This document shows, piece by piece, positions 42,161-51,174 of a DNA stretch of 64,000 nucleotides (the first letter of the stretch is position 1; each line of letters opens with the position of its first letter). The position numbers and the translations under genes were made by a program. The notes under the pieces were generated by a model that was not told the origin of the DNA, made no database searches, and saw nothing but the letters and a program-made list of their open reading frames with translations. Source of the stretch: Methylococcaceae bacterium (GTDB taxonomy: Bacteria > Pseudomonadota > Gammaproteobacteria > Methylococcales > Methylomonadaceae); NCBI GenBank assembly GCA_013140705.1, contig JABFSH010000025.1:1-64000 (forward strand). The letters run 5' to 3'.

Positions 42161-42409
42161 GCGTTGTCAGTTGTCAAAGCCTGATTCCAGAAATTCAAAA
42201 TTCTCCTCAACTTCACTTGCCACCGTTTTATGCAGTAGCAATGCGCGAGTAAATAGAGATAGGTCGTTTCTGAAATAAACTTTATCGATGAGCTTCTACA
42301 TTCGCTAGCAAGGACAATAAGCAATAATCAAGCCATTATTATTATTTATTGATTTATATAGTTTTTAATTACTTTGGTAACTGTCTGGAGCACACCTGCC
42401 TCCCAGTAC

Positions 42410-42588
42410 TGTAATATTTTTAATACTCAGCACGGCATTCAGCATCCTTCAATGCATTAATCTACGTGGGCTTCGAGCGAATTGAGCTGCCTGTGTAATA
42501 TTTTTGTTACACAAAATCAATTTAAGACCGACTTAAGACTCAACGTGGCTTGAACAGGTGTGCCCGTGTAATATTTTTGATACAGGCG
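42410..42588. promoter_or_regulatory. Three copies of TGTAATATTTTT with dyad context, possible operators
   Basis: The 12-mer occurs exactly at 42410-42421, 42494-42505 and 42567-42578. Start-to-start distances are 84 and 73 bases, close to 8 and 7 helical turns, so all three would face the same side. Copy 2 sits in a dyad, GTGTAA...TTACAC; copy 3 has TGTA...TACA; copy 1 has AGTA...TACT. Copies 2 and 3 also share ACGTGG and CTT upstream and GCCnG directly before. A transcription-factor cluster governing one or both divergent genes is the natural reading, but this is inference. Confidence 0.5.
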
Positions 42589-43030
42589 AAAACATGACTT
42601 ATCCATCCTGGGATTGTTGTTACGTTTTTTCGGGGGGGGGTCAGCTTCTTTTGCTTTACCCGAAGCTCTGTAGAAAAAAACGATTTTGCTACAAAGTAAC
42701 CGTGGCGGTGACGAAGCTAAGGCCAACTTATTCGCTCTGACTCCGCACTTCGATCTGCTTAAGAAAACAGAATGTCCTTAGTTTGGCATCTATTCCTTTT
42801 GATTAATCGTCTTATCAAAGGAATGAACTCTTTGATTCTTTTTTGCATTTCACGATTATTTAAACCATGGCCTGATCACCTCCGGTTTAATAACATCAAT
42901 GAAAAAAATTTCTGATCTCGGTTCTGGTGTTTCACTGTATTCACCTCTACAATCACGAACAAACCGTCGACTTGATTACCTTTAAATTTACAAGGCCTTA
43001 CATACAACACTATAAAAAGGGGCAAAACCT

Positions 43031-43450
43031 ATGAAAAAGCAAAAATTACTGGCGATGTTTTTTATTGTTAACATGCTCTCTGTTCCCGTAGCCTTTGCCG
43101 CTGAACACCATAGCGGGCACAAAATGGCTGGCGGAGGTAGCGGCGAATCAGCAAGTACTTGCCTAAAGCCGCATGTCAGTAAATTTACGCCCGCTCATTT
43201 AGCCAAGGTTGCGCCAGGATCGGAGTTTTCCTTCGTGGCCTTTAATATCAGTAATCCTGAGCACATCACGGCCACCGTAAAAAAAGTGCCTGTTGAGCTG
43301 GTTGCAGAATTTAAAGATCCTTTCTACGTGGTAAAAGGAAAATTACCTGCATTTCTAAAAAATACGGCCGCCCGCATCAATGTTAAAGTCAGCGGAAAAA
43401 CATCGCATTGTGAATTGGAAAATGGCTGGCTGGTTAATATCACTGAGTGA
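43031..43450 (+). CDS. Small exported protein with His-rich N-terminus
   Basis: 139 residues. Signal peptide MKKQKLLAMFFIVNMLSVPV with cleavage after AFA, giving a mature start AEHHSGHKMAGGGSGESAST. The His/Met cluster (EHHSGHKM) could bind copper or another metal. Two Cys (C44 and one in TSHCELENGW) could form a disulfide. The rest is beta-rich: VAPGSEFSFVAFNISNPEHI, KKVPVELVAEFKDPFYVVKG and AARINVKVSGKTSH. It resembles no named copper chaperone exactly. A good GGGG-containing site precedes the ATG. It diverges from the giant multicopper oxidase across the repeat-bearing region, so shared regulation is likely. Confidence 0.7.
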   Translation: MKKQKLLAMFFIVNMLSVPVAFAAEHHSGHKMAGGGSGESASTCLKPHVSKFTPAHLAKVAPGSEFSFVAFNISNPEHITATVKKVPVELVAEFKDPFYVVKGKLPAFLKNTAARINVKVSGKTSHCELENGWLVNITE

Positions 43451-43706
43451 TATTAATGGATGACTGATGGGGTCTAATTTACATGGATTTAATCAAAAAG
43501 CTTACTTTGTAACCGAGTCACATCCTTGTGTTCTGGATCCGGCAACTACTCTGTCCATAGACCACCTGTGGTGGCGTTGCTCTATCTCCTGCATCCTTGC
43601 AGTCGACCGGCAATCCCCTTGTGCCCTTTGGGTATGCCGGGGTGACGGTGCAGTTCTCTATTGCTGCTTTATGTGAAAATTCTACGTATTTGGAAAAGAC
43701 CAAACT
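43451..43706. repeat. Dispersed repeat copy 2 and flanking tract
   Basis: Holds CTTGTGTTCTGGATCCGGCA (43525-43544), a stretch with its own inverted bits (CCACCTGTGGTGG, 43562-43574), then the second copy of the element at 43607-43649 (CCGGCAATC...CCTTTGGGTATGCCGG GGTGACGG). Compared with copy 1 at 30724-30778, about 60 bases separate the two halves here. The GIY-YIG gene follows 57 bases later. Confidence 0.7.
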
Positions 43707-44087
43707 ATGCGTATGGAAAAACAACCCTGTGTTTATATCCTTGCAAGCAGCATTAATGGTACGATTTACGTTGGAGTAACGTCTGATCTTATTGGGCGCG
43801 TATACCAACACCGTCAAAAGCTGGTTGCGGGTTTTACCCAGCGTTACAGTATCTCTTTATTTGTCTGGTACGAAATTCATGAACGAATGGAAACTGCAAT
43901 CTTGCGGGAAAAACAAATCAAAAATTGGACTCGTGCGGCTAAAAAGCGGTTAATTGAATTAAGTAATCCTCAATGGAACGATTTGTGGCCTGATTTGGCC
44001 ATGCCACCCATGAATTCTGGATCCATGAAATACCCGTCGGAACGACGATTTGTATCGATAAATATGGCCAAAATAGAGGCTAACTAA
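43707..44087 (+). CDS. GIY-YIG family endonuclease-like protein
   Basis: 126 residues. Single GIY-YIG domain of the YhbQ/UPF0213 type: CVYILASSINGTIYVGVTSD has the two Tyr strands (VYI...YVG), DLIGRVYQHR gives the Arg, and ETAILREKQIKNWTRAAKKR supplies the conserved Glu and basic helix. The C-terminal ~30 residues (MPPMNSGSMKYPSERRFVSI) are encoded partly by sequence that resembles the neighbouring repeat (TTCTGGATCC at about 44015), so the repeat seems to have extended the gene. This family often travels with REP-like repeats, and the pair may be a mobile or selfish unit. Confidence 0.85.
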   Translation: MRMEKQPCVYILASSINGTIYVGVTSDLIGRVYQHRQKLVAGFTQRYSISLFVWYEIHERMETAILREKQIKNWTRAAKKRLIELSNPQWNDLWPDLAMPPMNSGSMKYPSERRFVSINMAKIEAN

Positions 44088-44089
44088 AT

Positions 44090-44884
44090 ATGTCTGATGA
44101 TCAGCCTTTAAAACACTGCGCCGCCTATTGCCTGGCACAATATTTTGACATCTATGCTTTAGTCAAAGTCATATCGGATTCTATGCTGATAAAAATCATC
44201 AAGGGGGCCTTGCTGATTGAAGACAATGACACCTGGTCCATTGTCTTTGCCTATGGGGCCGTGGTGCACTGGAATGTCAGTCCGCAGCAGCAATCCCAGC
44301 TCCATGCCCTGCTGCTGAATCATGCGGAAAATCCGTTGGCGCATAAAGAGGAGGATAATTTTACCTTTGAACTTGATTGCCCGACGACGCGGATTATTGA
44401 AGATCACATTGAGGTGGAATCATCCGATCCGATGCTGTTGTTTTCTTTATCTCAAGGCATGGCGCAATCCATCAAGCTGGCTTCTTTTGAAACTCACGCG
44501 ATAACAACCATCAACAATACACGCTATATCCCCAATTCCCTGGCTGAAAATGGCAAGATCAAATTGAGTCGCCGTCAAATCGCAAAAATTCGTGGGCAGT
44601 TGTTTTTGACGAAAAGCGATATCATTTTGAATTATGATTTGCTCGACACGCCGGATTTTTTCTGGGAATACCCGGAATATGAAGACTATTACGGCATTAC
44701 TGCCAAGTATCTGGAAATCAGCCAGCGAACCGAAGTGTTATCCAAAAAACTGGAAACCATCCATGAATTATTCCAAATGCTGGCCGATGAACAAAATCAT
44801 CGGCATTCGATGATTCTGGAATGGATTATTATTTGGCTGATTGCGATTGAAATTGCCATGACGATCATCGACAAAGTGTTTTGA
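44090..44884 (+). CDS. RMD1/YagE (DUF155) family membrane protein
   Basis: 264 residues. Match to the DUF155 family whose eukaryotic members are Rmd1/Sif2 and mitochondrial RMND1. Landmarks: AYCLAQYFDIYALVKVISDS, IVFAYGAVVHWNVSPQQQSQ, SDPMLLFSLSQGMAQSIKLA, LDTPDFFWEYPEYEDYYGIT and ISQRTEVLSKKLETIHELFQ, with a coiled region and a single C-terminal membrane anchor (EWIIIWLIAIEIAMTIIDKV). The bacterial function is not established. It starts 3 bases after the GIY-YIG stop, although the two are probably unrelated, and lies just before rlmJ. Confidence 0.88.
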   Translation: MSDDQPLKHCAAYCLAQYFDIYALVKVISDSMLIKIIKGALLIEDNDTWSIVFAYGAVVHWNVSPQQQSQLHALLLNHAENPLAHKEEDNFTFELDCPTTRIIEDHIEVESSDPMLLFSLSQGMAQSIKLASFETHAITTINNTRYIPNSLAENGKIKLSRRQIAKIRGQLFLTKSDIILNYDLLDTPDFFWEYPEYEDYYGITAKYLEISQRTEVLSKKLETIHELFQMLADEQNHRHSMILEWIIIWLIAIEIAMTIIDKVF

Positions 44885-44917
44885 TGGCCCGTCACTGTAA
44901 AAATTTCCTGTCAACCC

Positions 44918-45757
44918 ATGCTTAGCTACCGACATGCCTTTCATGCAGGAAATTTTGCCGATGTCCTGAAGCATCTGATCCTGGTTGAAATACTGACTCA
45001 TCTTAAAAAAAAGGACAGTCCGTTCTGTTACATCGACACGCATGCCGGCGCTGGGAAATATCATTTGCATGGCGACTATGCCCTGCAAACCAGGGAATTT
45101 GAAAACGGCATTGGTAAATTATGGCAACACCAGGATTTACCGGATTCTGTCGCCAACTATGTCAATGTGGTCAAGCAATTCAATAATAAGCCTTTGACTC
45201 ACTATCCCGGCTCGCCAATGATTGCCAAAAAACTGTTGCGTCCTAATGACAGGCTGGTTTTGTTTGAGCTGCATTCGACAGACTTTGCTTTGTTGGCGCA
45301 CGCCGTGAATAAAGACAAGCGTATCAAACTTTTCCACTCGGATGGATTTCAAGAGTGCTTAAAGCTACTGCCACCTCATGAGCGGCGCGGACTGCTACTG
45401 ATTGATCCTTCTTATGAAATCAAAAGTGATTATCGGCAAGTTGCCGAGATGTTATTAAAAATGCACAGGCGCTTTGCCACCGGGACTTATGCGGTCTGGT
45501 ATCCTGTTATTGACCGCAGGCGCAATCAGCAACTGGAAAAAACCATGGCCGCCAGCGGCATCAAAAATGTGCAATTGTTTGAGCTAGGCATTAAAGCTGA
45601 TACTGACAGTCATGGCATGACAGGCAGCGGGATGATCGTGGTGAATCCGCCATGGACATTGGCAGCGCAAATGCAGGTAACGTTGCCGTGGCTTACGGAT
45701 ATTTTGGGAAATACCGTTGAAGGCTATTATCGGATCCAGACGTTAGTCGATGAATAA
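44918..45757 (+). CDS. rlmJ: 23S rRNA (adenine2030-N6)-methyltransferase
   Basis: 279 residues. RlmJ uses S-adenosylmethionine to methylate A2030 of 23S rRNA. Start MLSYRHAFHAGNFADVLKHL is the diagnostic family opening, followed by YIDTHAGAGKYHL, the SAM-binding loop. The catalytic motif is LLIDPSYEIKSDYR and the closing region reads GMTGSGMIVVNPPWTLAAQM. Length is normal. It is on the plus strand between the RMD1-like gene and the tRNA cluster. Confidence 0.95.
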   Translation: MLSYRHAFHAGNFADVLKHLILVEILTHLKKKDSPFCYIDTHAGAGKYHLHGDYALQTREFENGIGKLWQHQDLPDSVANYVNVVKQFNNKPLTHYPGSPMIAKKLLRPNDRLVLFELHSTDFALLAHAVNKDKRIKLFHSDGFQECLKLLPPHERRGLLLIDPSYEIKSDYRQVAEMLLKMHRRFATGTYAVWYPVIDRRRNQQLEKTMAASGIKNVQLFELGIKADTDSHGMTGSGMIVVNPPWTLAAQMQVTLPWLTDILGNTVEGYYRIQTLVDE

Positions 45758-45804
45758 CGCTATGTGAGACTTAATCAAAGGAACTTCGAGGATTTTGGTC
45801 ACGA

Positions 45805-45880
45805 TGGCGTCCCCAAGGGGGTTCGAACCCCTGTTACCGCCGTGAAAGGGCAGTGTCCTAGGCCGCTAGACGATGGGGAC
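45805..45880 (-). tRNA. tRNA-Glu (TTC), copy 1
   Basis: 76 bases with encoded CCA. The minus strand starts GTCCCCATCGTCTAGCGGCC, has the anticodon loop around CCTTTCACG with anticodon TTC, and ends in the T-loop GTTCGAACC and acceptor GGGGACGCCA. It is identical to the copy at 45959-46034. Confidence 0.97.
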
Positions 45881-45958
45881 AAATCGTGATTTTGCTGGAT
45901 TTACAGATGTAACCGGCGTTACACCTCTTCAAAAGAAACATCAAAGACATACTAATAA

Positions 45959-46034
45959 TGGCGTCCCCAAGGGGGTTCGAACCCCTGTTACCGCCGTGAA
46001 AGGGCAGTGTCCTAGGCCGCTAGACGATGGGGAC
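45959..46034 (-). tRNA. tRNA-Glu (TTC), copy 2
   Basis: 76 bases including CCA, identical to the other copy 78 bases away. The spacer between the two copies (45881-45958) differs from the tRNA and holds no other gene. It lies downstream of tRNA-Ala and gltX on the same strand, so all may be one precursor. Confidence 0.97.
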
Positions 46035-46057
46035 TAGATTATTTAGTTGTCTTTTTT

Positions 46058-46133
<76 letters not shown>

Positions 46134-46181
46134 GTCAATCAAGAACGCGCATTCTACAGTATTTGCCCTGCAAATCCAATA

Positions 46182-47585
46182 CTAATTTGAATTTCTGATA
46201 TATTTGATCGCGCGTTCAATTCTGGCCAGGGTTTTGTCCTTTCCGAGCAGCGACAATGTTATATCAATGGCCGGTGAAACCGATGTTCCGCACACAGCCA
46301 CACGCAAAGGTTGAGCGACTTTACCCAGACCCAGCTCCATGGTCTCAGCAAGATTGATTACGAGTTGATGCAGGGTATCGCCATTCCAGTCTAAAACGTC
46401 TGAAAACTCGCCGTGTAAACGCTCCAAAACAATATCCGAACCGACTCCAAAATTCTTTTTGGCTGCCTTTTCATCGTAGTTATCAAAATCCCGATAGAAA
46501 TAAATACTTGCATCGGCTATTTCCACCAGCGTTTTGCAGCGTTCTCTTTGCGCCTTGACAATGCCAACCAGATCAGGGCCCGTTGCTGGATCGATGCCCA
46601 ACTGACCAAAATGCCAGCTTAAATGGCGCGCCACATGGGCAGGATCGCTGTTCATGATGTACTGATGATTCAACCACAACAGCTTGTCCATATTAAAGCT
46701 GGCCGCTGAAACATTGACGTGATCCAGATCGAAAAATTCCACCATCTCGTCTAACGAGAAGATCTCCTGATCACCATGAGACCAGCCCAGGCGAACCAGA
46801 TAATTGAGCAATGCCTCCGGCAAATAGCCATCATCGCGGAACTGCATCACGCTGACTGCCCCGTGCCGTTTCGATAACCGCGCGCCATCGGGGCCCAAAA
46901 TCATCGGCAAATGCGCGTAAAGTGGCAATTCGGCCCCCAATGCTTTCAGAATATTCATCTGCCGGGGAGTGTTATTGACATGATCATCCCCTCGTATTAC
47001 ATGGGTGATTTGCATGTCCATGTCGTCAACGACCACCGTTAAATTATAGGTGGGTGTGCCATCGGCTCTGGCGATAATCAGATCATCCAGTTCCTTGTTG
47101 GCGACAACAATTTCACCTTTGACCAAATCGTTGATGGTGACCACACCGTCCTGTGGATTTTTGAACCGAACAACCCGCTCCCGATCACTGTGCCCCGTGA
47201 TTGAGCGGCATTTTCCGTTATAGCGCGGCTTTTCTTTATTGGCCATTTGATCGTTGCGTAACTGCTCCAGCTCATCCTTGGTACAATAGCAATAATACGC
47301 ATCGCCCTGATCCAGCAATTGCTGTATGACCTGCTTGTACCGATCAAAATGATGGGTCTGATAAAAAGGCCCTTCATCATAATCCAGCCCCAGCCAGGCC
47401 ATGCCTTCGAGAATTGCGTTAATCGATTCCTGAGTGGACCGTTCCAGATCCGTATCTTCAATTCTCAGGATGAACTTGCCACCATGCTTACGGGCATAAA
47501 GCCAGGAAAACAGGGCGGTACGAGCGCCTCCCACATGCAAATAACCGGTTGGACTCGGGGCAAAACGTGTTGTCTTAATATTCAT
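46182..47585 (-). CDS. gltX: Glutamyl-tRNA synthetase
   Basis: 467-residue class I aminoacyl-tRNA synthetase charging tRNA-Glu. The HIGH-type motif is in [29 protein letters not shown] is the KMSKS equivalent, and [20 protein letters not shown] and [20 protein letters not shown] are family landmarks. The C-terminal anticodon-binding region ends [13 protein letters not shown]. Its cognate tRNA-Glu genes lie just downstream on the same strand, so enzyme and substrate may be co-transcribed. Confidence 0.97.
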   Translation of the reverse strand: MNIKTTRFAPSPTGYLHVGGARTALFSWLYARKHGGKFILRIEDTDLERSTQESINAILEGMAWLGLDYDEGPFYQTHHFDRYKQVIQQLLDQGDAYYCYCTKDELEQLRNDQMANKEKPRYNGKCRSITGHSDRERVVRFKNPQDGVVTINDLVKGEIVVANKELDDLIIARADGTPTYNLTVVVDDMDMQITHVIRGDDHVNNTPRQMNILKALGAELPLYAHLPMILGPDGARLSKRHGAVSVMQFRDDGYLPEALLNYLVRLGWSHGDQEIFSLDEMVEFFDLDHVNVSAASFNMDKLLWLNHQYIMNSDPAHVARHLSWHFGQLGIDPATGPDLVGIVKAQRERCKTLVEIADASIYFYRDFDNYDEKAAKKNFGVGSDIVLERLHGEFSDVLDWNGDTLHQLVINLAETMELGLGKVAQPLRVAVCGTSVSPAIDITLSLLGKDKTLARIERAIKYIRNSN

Positions 47586-48029
47586 TAAATAATCAAATTA
47601 GTTGGTAATTTTACTGGCTTTACAACCCTAAAAGCCGTTGAGCACATCAAATGCAGTTCTTACAGGAAGGCTGAAGGGTACTAGATTATCGATGTCCTCA
47701 AAAGCACGACCTCCATCAGTCCATTTATTTGGTCAACCCGCATATTGTATGTGTTCGAGCCTCAAAAGTAACCCCGTTCGTAAACTTTACAAGAATTCCT
47801 TTTCTGTCGTCGCACTAATTTGCGATTACAGGGTCCAATCCGCAATGACACTATTTACGCTTAGTTGTCCCATGGAATAAAAGTAGTGCATGGATAATTG
47901 GCACAAATTAAAGTCATTGATTTAATTTACATTTAGCTATCAAAATTTACTTATCCGCTAGAATCGAAACTCATGACGCCTCATGACAATCATGTGTCTT
48001 GAATACTCGATAAAAAAAGGAGATCTTCA
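47586..48029. other. Intergenic region with a possible minus-strand gene fragment
   Basis: The minus strand from 47732 to the TAG at 47628 reads NKWTDGGRAFEDIDNLVPFS then LPVRTAFDVLNGF, preceded past a TGA by LLLRLEHIQYAG. It looks like a broken protein tail of unknown family. The plus frame 47638-47880 has no features. AAGGAG (about 48018-48023) is the ribosome binding site of the next gene, and TAGAAT (47959-47964) is a possible -10 box. Confidence 0.3.
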
Positions 48030-49223
48030 ATGAATAAAATACTCATAATGACTATAGCCAGTGTTGGCGCATTTTTATCCGGTTGCGCCACTCAACCCAT
48101 CAGCACTTTTCAGAGCTTTGCGGCCCAAGACTTGAACGGCTTGATTGCCTCAGGCCAATACGAACAAAAAACCAATAACTTTTTTGTTATCAACGATTCT
48201 TCATCTTCGATGTCAGAAGACTATCTCGGTGCAGGTTACCCGGCCGATACGCCTCCGATAAAATTTTCAGTTGAAAAGGAAATTCTGAGCAGAATCAATC
48301 AGACCATACCAGACATCACATTGACTTCAAGTATACGGAGTTTTGGTTTTGGACCTTGCCTGTCGTGGGGTTTTACCAAACTTAATCAGGCACCCACCCC
48401 ATACTCCAAATCATCTTTCGGTAGTGGCATTGATGCACTAACGTGCGCCAGCGGTGGTTCACCGATTTCCAGTGGCATCGATGGAACTAACAGCGACTTG
48501 TCAGCCACCTCCAGTGATATTGCTGTCTTGATATTGAGTGACGGGTATGGGCTGGATTCAAATGGTTTTCCTGCATTGACCTCCCTGAAACAAACCTATG
48601 GCGACAGACTCTGTGTTTATACCATTTGGGTAGGTAACGAAAAAGACAGCGAAGGCCAAAACGTACTCAGACATCTATCCGATAAAGCCGGTTGCGGCTT
48701 CAGCACTACCGCTGAAGCCATAGCAAGCCCTGACAGCATGGCATATTTTGTCAAAAGCGTTTTCTTAAAGCAGGCACCTCCGAAATGTTCCGTGCTTGAT
48801 TCGGATTCAGACGGTATCAATGACTGCGATGATAAATGCCCTGATACCTTGAAAGGCGCCCATGTCAATCCATTCGGCTGCTGGATAGTCGATGTGAAAT
48901 TTGACAACGATAAAAGCAACATCAAGCCAGAATATTATAACGAACTAGATAATGCGGTCGCTGTTATCAACGCGAATCCCGGCTTTCGCATCGAAGTGCA
49001 AGGACACACCAGCAATACCGGATCGGCTGATTATAATCAAAGATTATCCGAACGCCGTGCGCACGCCGTCAAATCCTATTTGGCTCAGCATGCCAACGAG
49101 AAAGAGCAGGCCGAACACAACCTGACTGCGAAGGGTTATGGCTTGACACAACCCATTGATACCAACGAAACTGAAGCGGGACGAGCCAATAACCGCCGGG
49201 TCGAGTTAAAGGTTATCAAGTAA
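48030..49223 (+). CDS. OmpA-family lipoprotein with VWA-like and TSP3 regions
   Basis: 397 residues. Lipoprotein signal peptide with lipobox LSGC (Cys19). Residues ~50-245 are a von Willebrand A-like region with the MIDAS motif DSSSSM (FFVINDSSSSMSEDYLG) and ATSSDIAVLILSDGYG. A thrombospondin type 3 calcium repeat (DSDSDGINDCDDKCPDTLKG) leads into a C-terminal OmpA peptidoglycan-binding domain (VDVKFDNDKSNIKPEYYNEL, VQGHTSNTGSADYNQRLSER, LTAKGYG, NRRVELKVIK). It likely tethers the outer membrane to peptidoglycan while exposing an adhesive VWA region. Convergent with the exopolysaccharide cluster. Confidence 0.9.
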   Translation: MNKILIMTIASVGAFLSGCATQPISTFQSFAAQDLNGLIASGQYEQKTNNFFVINDSSSSMSEDYLGAGYPADTPPIKFSVEKEILSRINQTIPDITLTSSIRSFGFGPCLSWGFTKLNQAPTPYSKSSFGSGIDALTCASGGSPISSGIDGTNSDLSATSSDIAVLILSDGYGLDSNGFPALTSLKQTYGDRLCVYTIWVGNEKDSEGQNVLRHLSDKAGCGFSTTAEAIASPDSMAYFVKSVFLKQAPPKCSVLDSDSDGINDCDDKCPDTLKGAHVNPFGCWIVDVKFDNDKSNIKPEYYNELDNAVAVINANPGFRIEVQGHTSNTGSADYNQRLSERRAHAVKSYLAQHANEKEQAEHNLTAKGYGLTQPIDTNETEAGRANNRRVELKVIK

Positions 49224-49244
49224 TTTTCACCAGTGATTGAAACA

Positions 49245-49271
49245 AAAAGGGGAGCTTGACACTCCCCTTTT
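49245..49271. terminator. Bidirectional rho-independent terminator
   Basis: AAAAGGGGAG (49245-49254) pairs with CTCCCCTTTT (49262-49271) around a 7-base loop. It lies between the stop codons of the OmpA-like gene (plus) and the amidotransferase gene (minus). The A-tract on one side and T-tract on the other serve both strands. Confidence 0.85.
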
Positions 49272-49280
49272 ACACTCGTA

Positions 49281-51170
49281 TTAAGTACCATTCCTTAAGA
49301 AGGCCTCAAACATTAATAACGACCAAATGGGCGCACTGTAGTCACGCATACCGCTTTGATGCTGACTCACCATTTCCTGTAAAAATGACCGGTTGAACAG
49401 ACCGCATTGCATCATGTGCTCGCCCAGTAAGGCATCCCTTACCTTGTTTTTTAAGGCTCCCCTAAACCAGGCGCTCAAGGGTACGGCAAAACCCATTTTG
49501 GGACGGTATAAAATATCGTTAGGCAAATAGTTTTCCAGGGATTTTTTGAAGATATACTTGCCTTCCCTGCCCTTCAACTTCATGTCGGGCTGCAAACCCG
49601 CCATCCATTCCACCAGTTTGTGATCCAGCAATGGCACTCTCACTTCCAGCGCATGCGCCATACTTGCCCTATCGACTTTGGTCAGAATATCGCCGGGCAG
49701 ATAGGTTTTTAGATCCAGATATTGCACCAGAGACAACGGATTCTCCGTTGGCGCCTTGTCGACATAGCGCCTGAATACCTCGACCGCTTCATAGCCTTGT
49801 AAGTTCTGCTTCAATGGGTCGCTGAATAATTTGCCACGCATCTCATTCGAAAGTACCGAAACGCTGTGAAAATAGCCCTCCATGGAGTCCCGAGCAATCG
49901 ATTCCAGCGTTGATTTGGCCCTGAATATTTTCGGTGCCCAATCGGCTTTCGGATAGATCTGCCCCAACAAACCAAACACTGGTTTTCTGACACTGGCAGG
50001 CAACCAGCTACGCATTTGTTCTTCATAGACATGCCAGCGATATCGCCGGTATCCGGCCAGATTTTCATCGCCGCCATCGCCGGACAAAACCACCGTTACC
50101 TGTTTTTTGGCCAGCTCACAAACCCGATAAGTAGGCAACGCCGAACTGTCGGCATACGGCTCATCATAAAGGCCGGCCAATTGATCAATCAGACTGAAAT
50201 CTTCCGGATCAACCTGCTCAACACGATGCGCCGTGTGGTATCGCTCGGCTACCTGGGCGGCAAACTTCGATTCATTGAAGGCCGGATCGCCAAAAGAGAT
50301 CGAACAGGTGTTCACTGGATCAGGCGTTAAACCGGCCATCATCGCCACAACGGCACTGGAATCGACACCGCCCGACAGAAATGCACCCAGCGGCACATCG
50401 GCGACCATGCGTATTTTTACAGCCTCACGAAAACGCTCAATCAGTTCTTCTTCCGTTTGTTTCAGGTCTTGTGCTGGACGAGGATTGAATTGCACGTCCC
50501 AATATTGGCGTGGCCGATAGCTGTTAGTGCCTCGCTGGATCGTCAAACAATGTCCCGGCTCCAGTTTATGAACATTTTTATAGATGGTCTTGGGATCAGG
50601 CACATAACCGAATCCGAAATAGTCTTCAATCGCCGTCTGATCAAGCTGCCTGGGTAAATCAGGATGTTCTTTTAATGACTTTAGCTCCGAACCAAAAATA
50701 AACTGTCCGCTGGCAAGTTCCGCATAATAGAGCGGTTTAACCCCCAGACGATCGCGTGCCATAAATAAGGTTTGTCGATCGCGATCCCAAATCGCAAATG
50801 CAAACATGCCGCGCAGTTTATCGACACACGCCTCCCCCCAGGCTTGCCAGCCATATAAGATGACTTCGGTATCGCAGTGCGTATCAAAAACATAGCCCAA
50901 GGCTTCCAGTTCTTTCCGAAGTTCCTGGAAATTATAAATTTCGCCATTAAAGGTAAGGATGGTATTTTTATCACGGCTGATCATCGGCTGTTGACCACTG
51001 CTCAGGTCAATAATGGATAAGCGGCGGTGACCAAATCCCAGACCGGGTTCGGTATGCAGACCGCCCTCGTCGGGGCCTCGATGAAACTGGGTTTCATTCA
51101 TGCGAGACAGCAAGTCGCGATTGATTTCCCGTTTTTCTCTAAGGTCGAAGATGCCGACTATACCGCACAT
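49281..51170 (-). CDS. XrtA/PEP-CTERM-system amidotransferase (asparagine synthase-like)
   Basis: 629 residues. Class II glutamine amidotransferase: Cys2 nucleophile (MCGIVGIFDLREKREINRDL), FHRGPDEGG, RRLSIIDLSSGQQPM. It is followed by an asparagine-synthase domain with the PP-loop LGAFLSGGVDSSAVVAMMAG, VVLSGDGGDENLAGYRRYRW and KVDRASMAHALEVRVPLLDH. The layout matches the exosortase-A-system amidotransferase (TIGR03108 type). It probably amidates a sugar or acyl group on the polysaccharide rather than making free asparagine. It is the last gene of the long minus-strand cluster, starting 4 bases after the glycosyltransferase ends. Confidence 0.93.
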   Translation of the reverse strand: MCGIVGIFDLREKREINRDLLSRMNETQFHRGPDEGGLHTEPGLGFGHRRLSIIDLSSGQQPMISRDKNTILTFNGEIYNFQELRKELEALGYVFDTHCDTEVILYGWQAWGEACVDKLRGMFAFAIWDRDRQTLFMARDRLGVKPLYYAELASGQFIFGSELKSLKEHPDLPRQLDQTAIEDYFGFGYVPDPKTIYKNVHKLEPGHCLTIQRGTNSYRPRQYWDVQFNPRPAQDLKQTEEELIERFREAVKIRMVADVPLGAFLSGGVDSSAVVAMMAGLTPDPVNTCSISFGDPAFNESKFAAQVAERYHTAHRVEQVDPEDFSLIDQLAGLYDEPYADSSALPTYRVCELAKKQVTVVLSGDGGDENLAGYRRYRWHVYEEQMRSWLPASVRKPVFGLLGQIYPKADWAPKIFRAKSTLESIARDSMEGYFHSVSVLSNEMRGKLFSDPLKQNLQGYEAVEVFRRYVDKAPTENPLSLVQYLDLKTYLPGDILTKVDRASMAHALEVRVPLLDHKLVEWMAGLQPDMKLKGREGKYIFKKSLENYLPNDILYRPKMGFAVPLSAWFRGALKNKVRDALLGEHMMQCGLFNRSFLQEMVSQHQSGMRDYSAPIWSLLMFEAFLRNGT

Positions 51171-51174
51171 GTGA

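Larger units (their letters stand above)
41936..43030. other. Large divergent regulatory region between the multicopper oxidase and a His-rich protein gene
   Basis: About 1.1 kb with no credible gene; short frames such as 41984-42184, 42517-42726 and 42558-42740 have no family features. It holds a 15-bp-stem hairpin (42128-42160), three copies of one 12-mer (42410-42578) and an inverted repeat ATCAAAG/CTTTGAT (42814-42836) followed by TCTTTTTT, which looks like a plus-strand terminator with no evident gene before it. A transcript ending there, starting within the region, is therefore possible (a small RNA or leader). Confidence 0.45.

Noticed and set aside
42410-42578. CRISPR-like array
   Set aside because: Only three 12-base repeats with unequal spacers of 72 and 61 bases and no cas genes.
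42517-42726. 69-codon minus-strand frame with Lys/Pro-rich text
   Set aside because: Spans two of the 12-mer copies and a G-run; looks like chance coding in a regulatory region.
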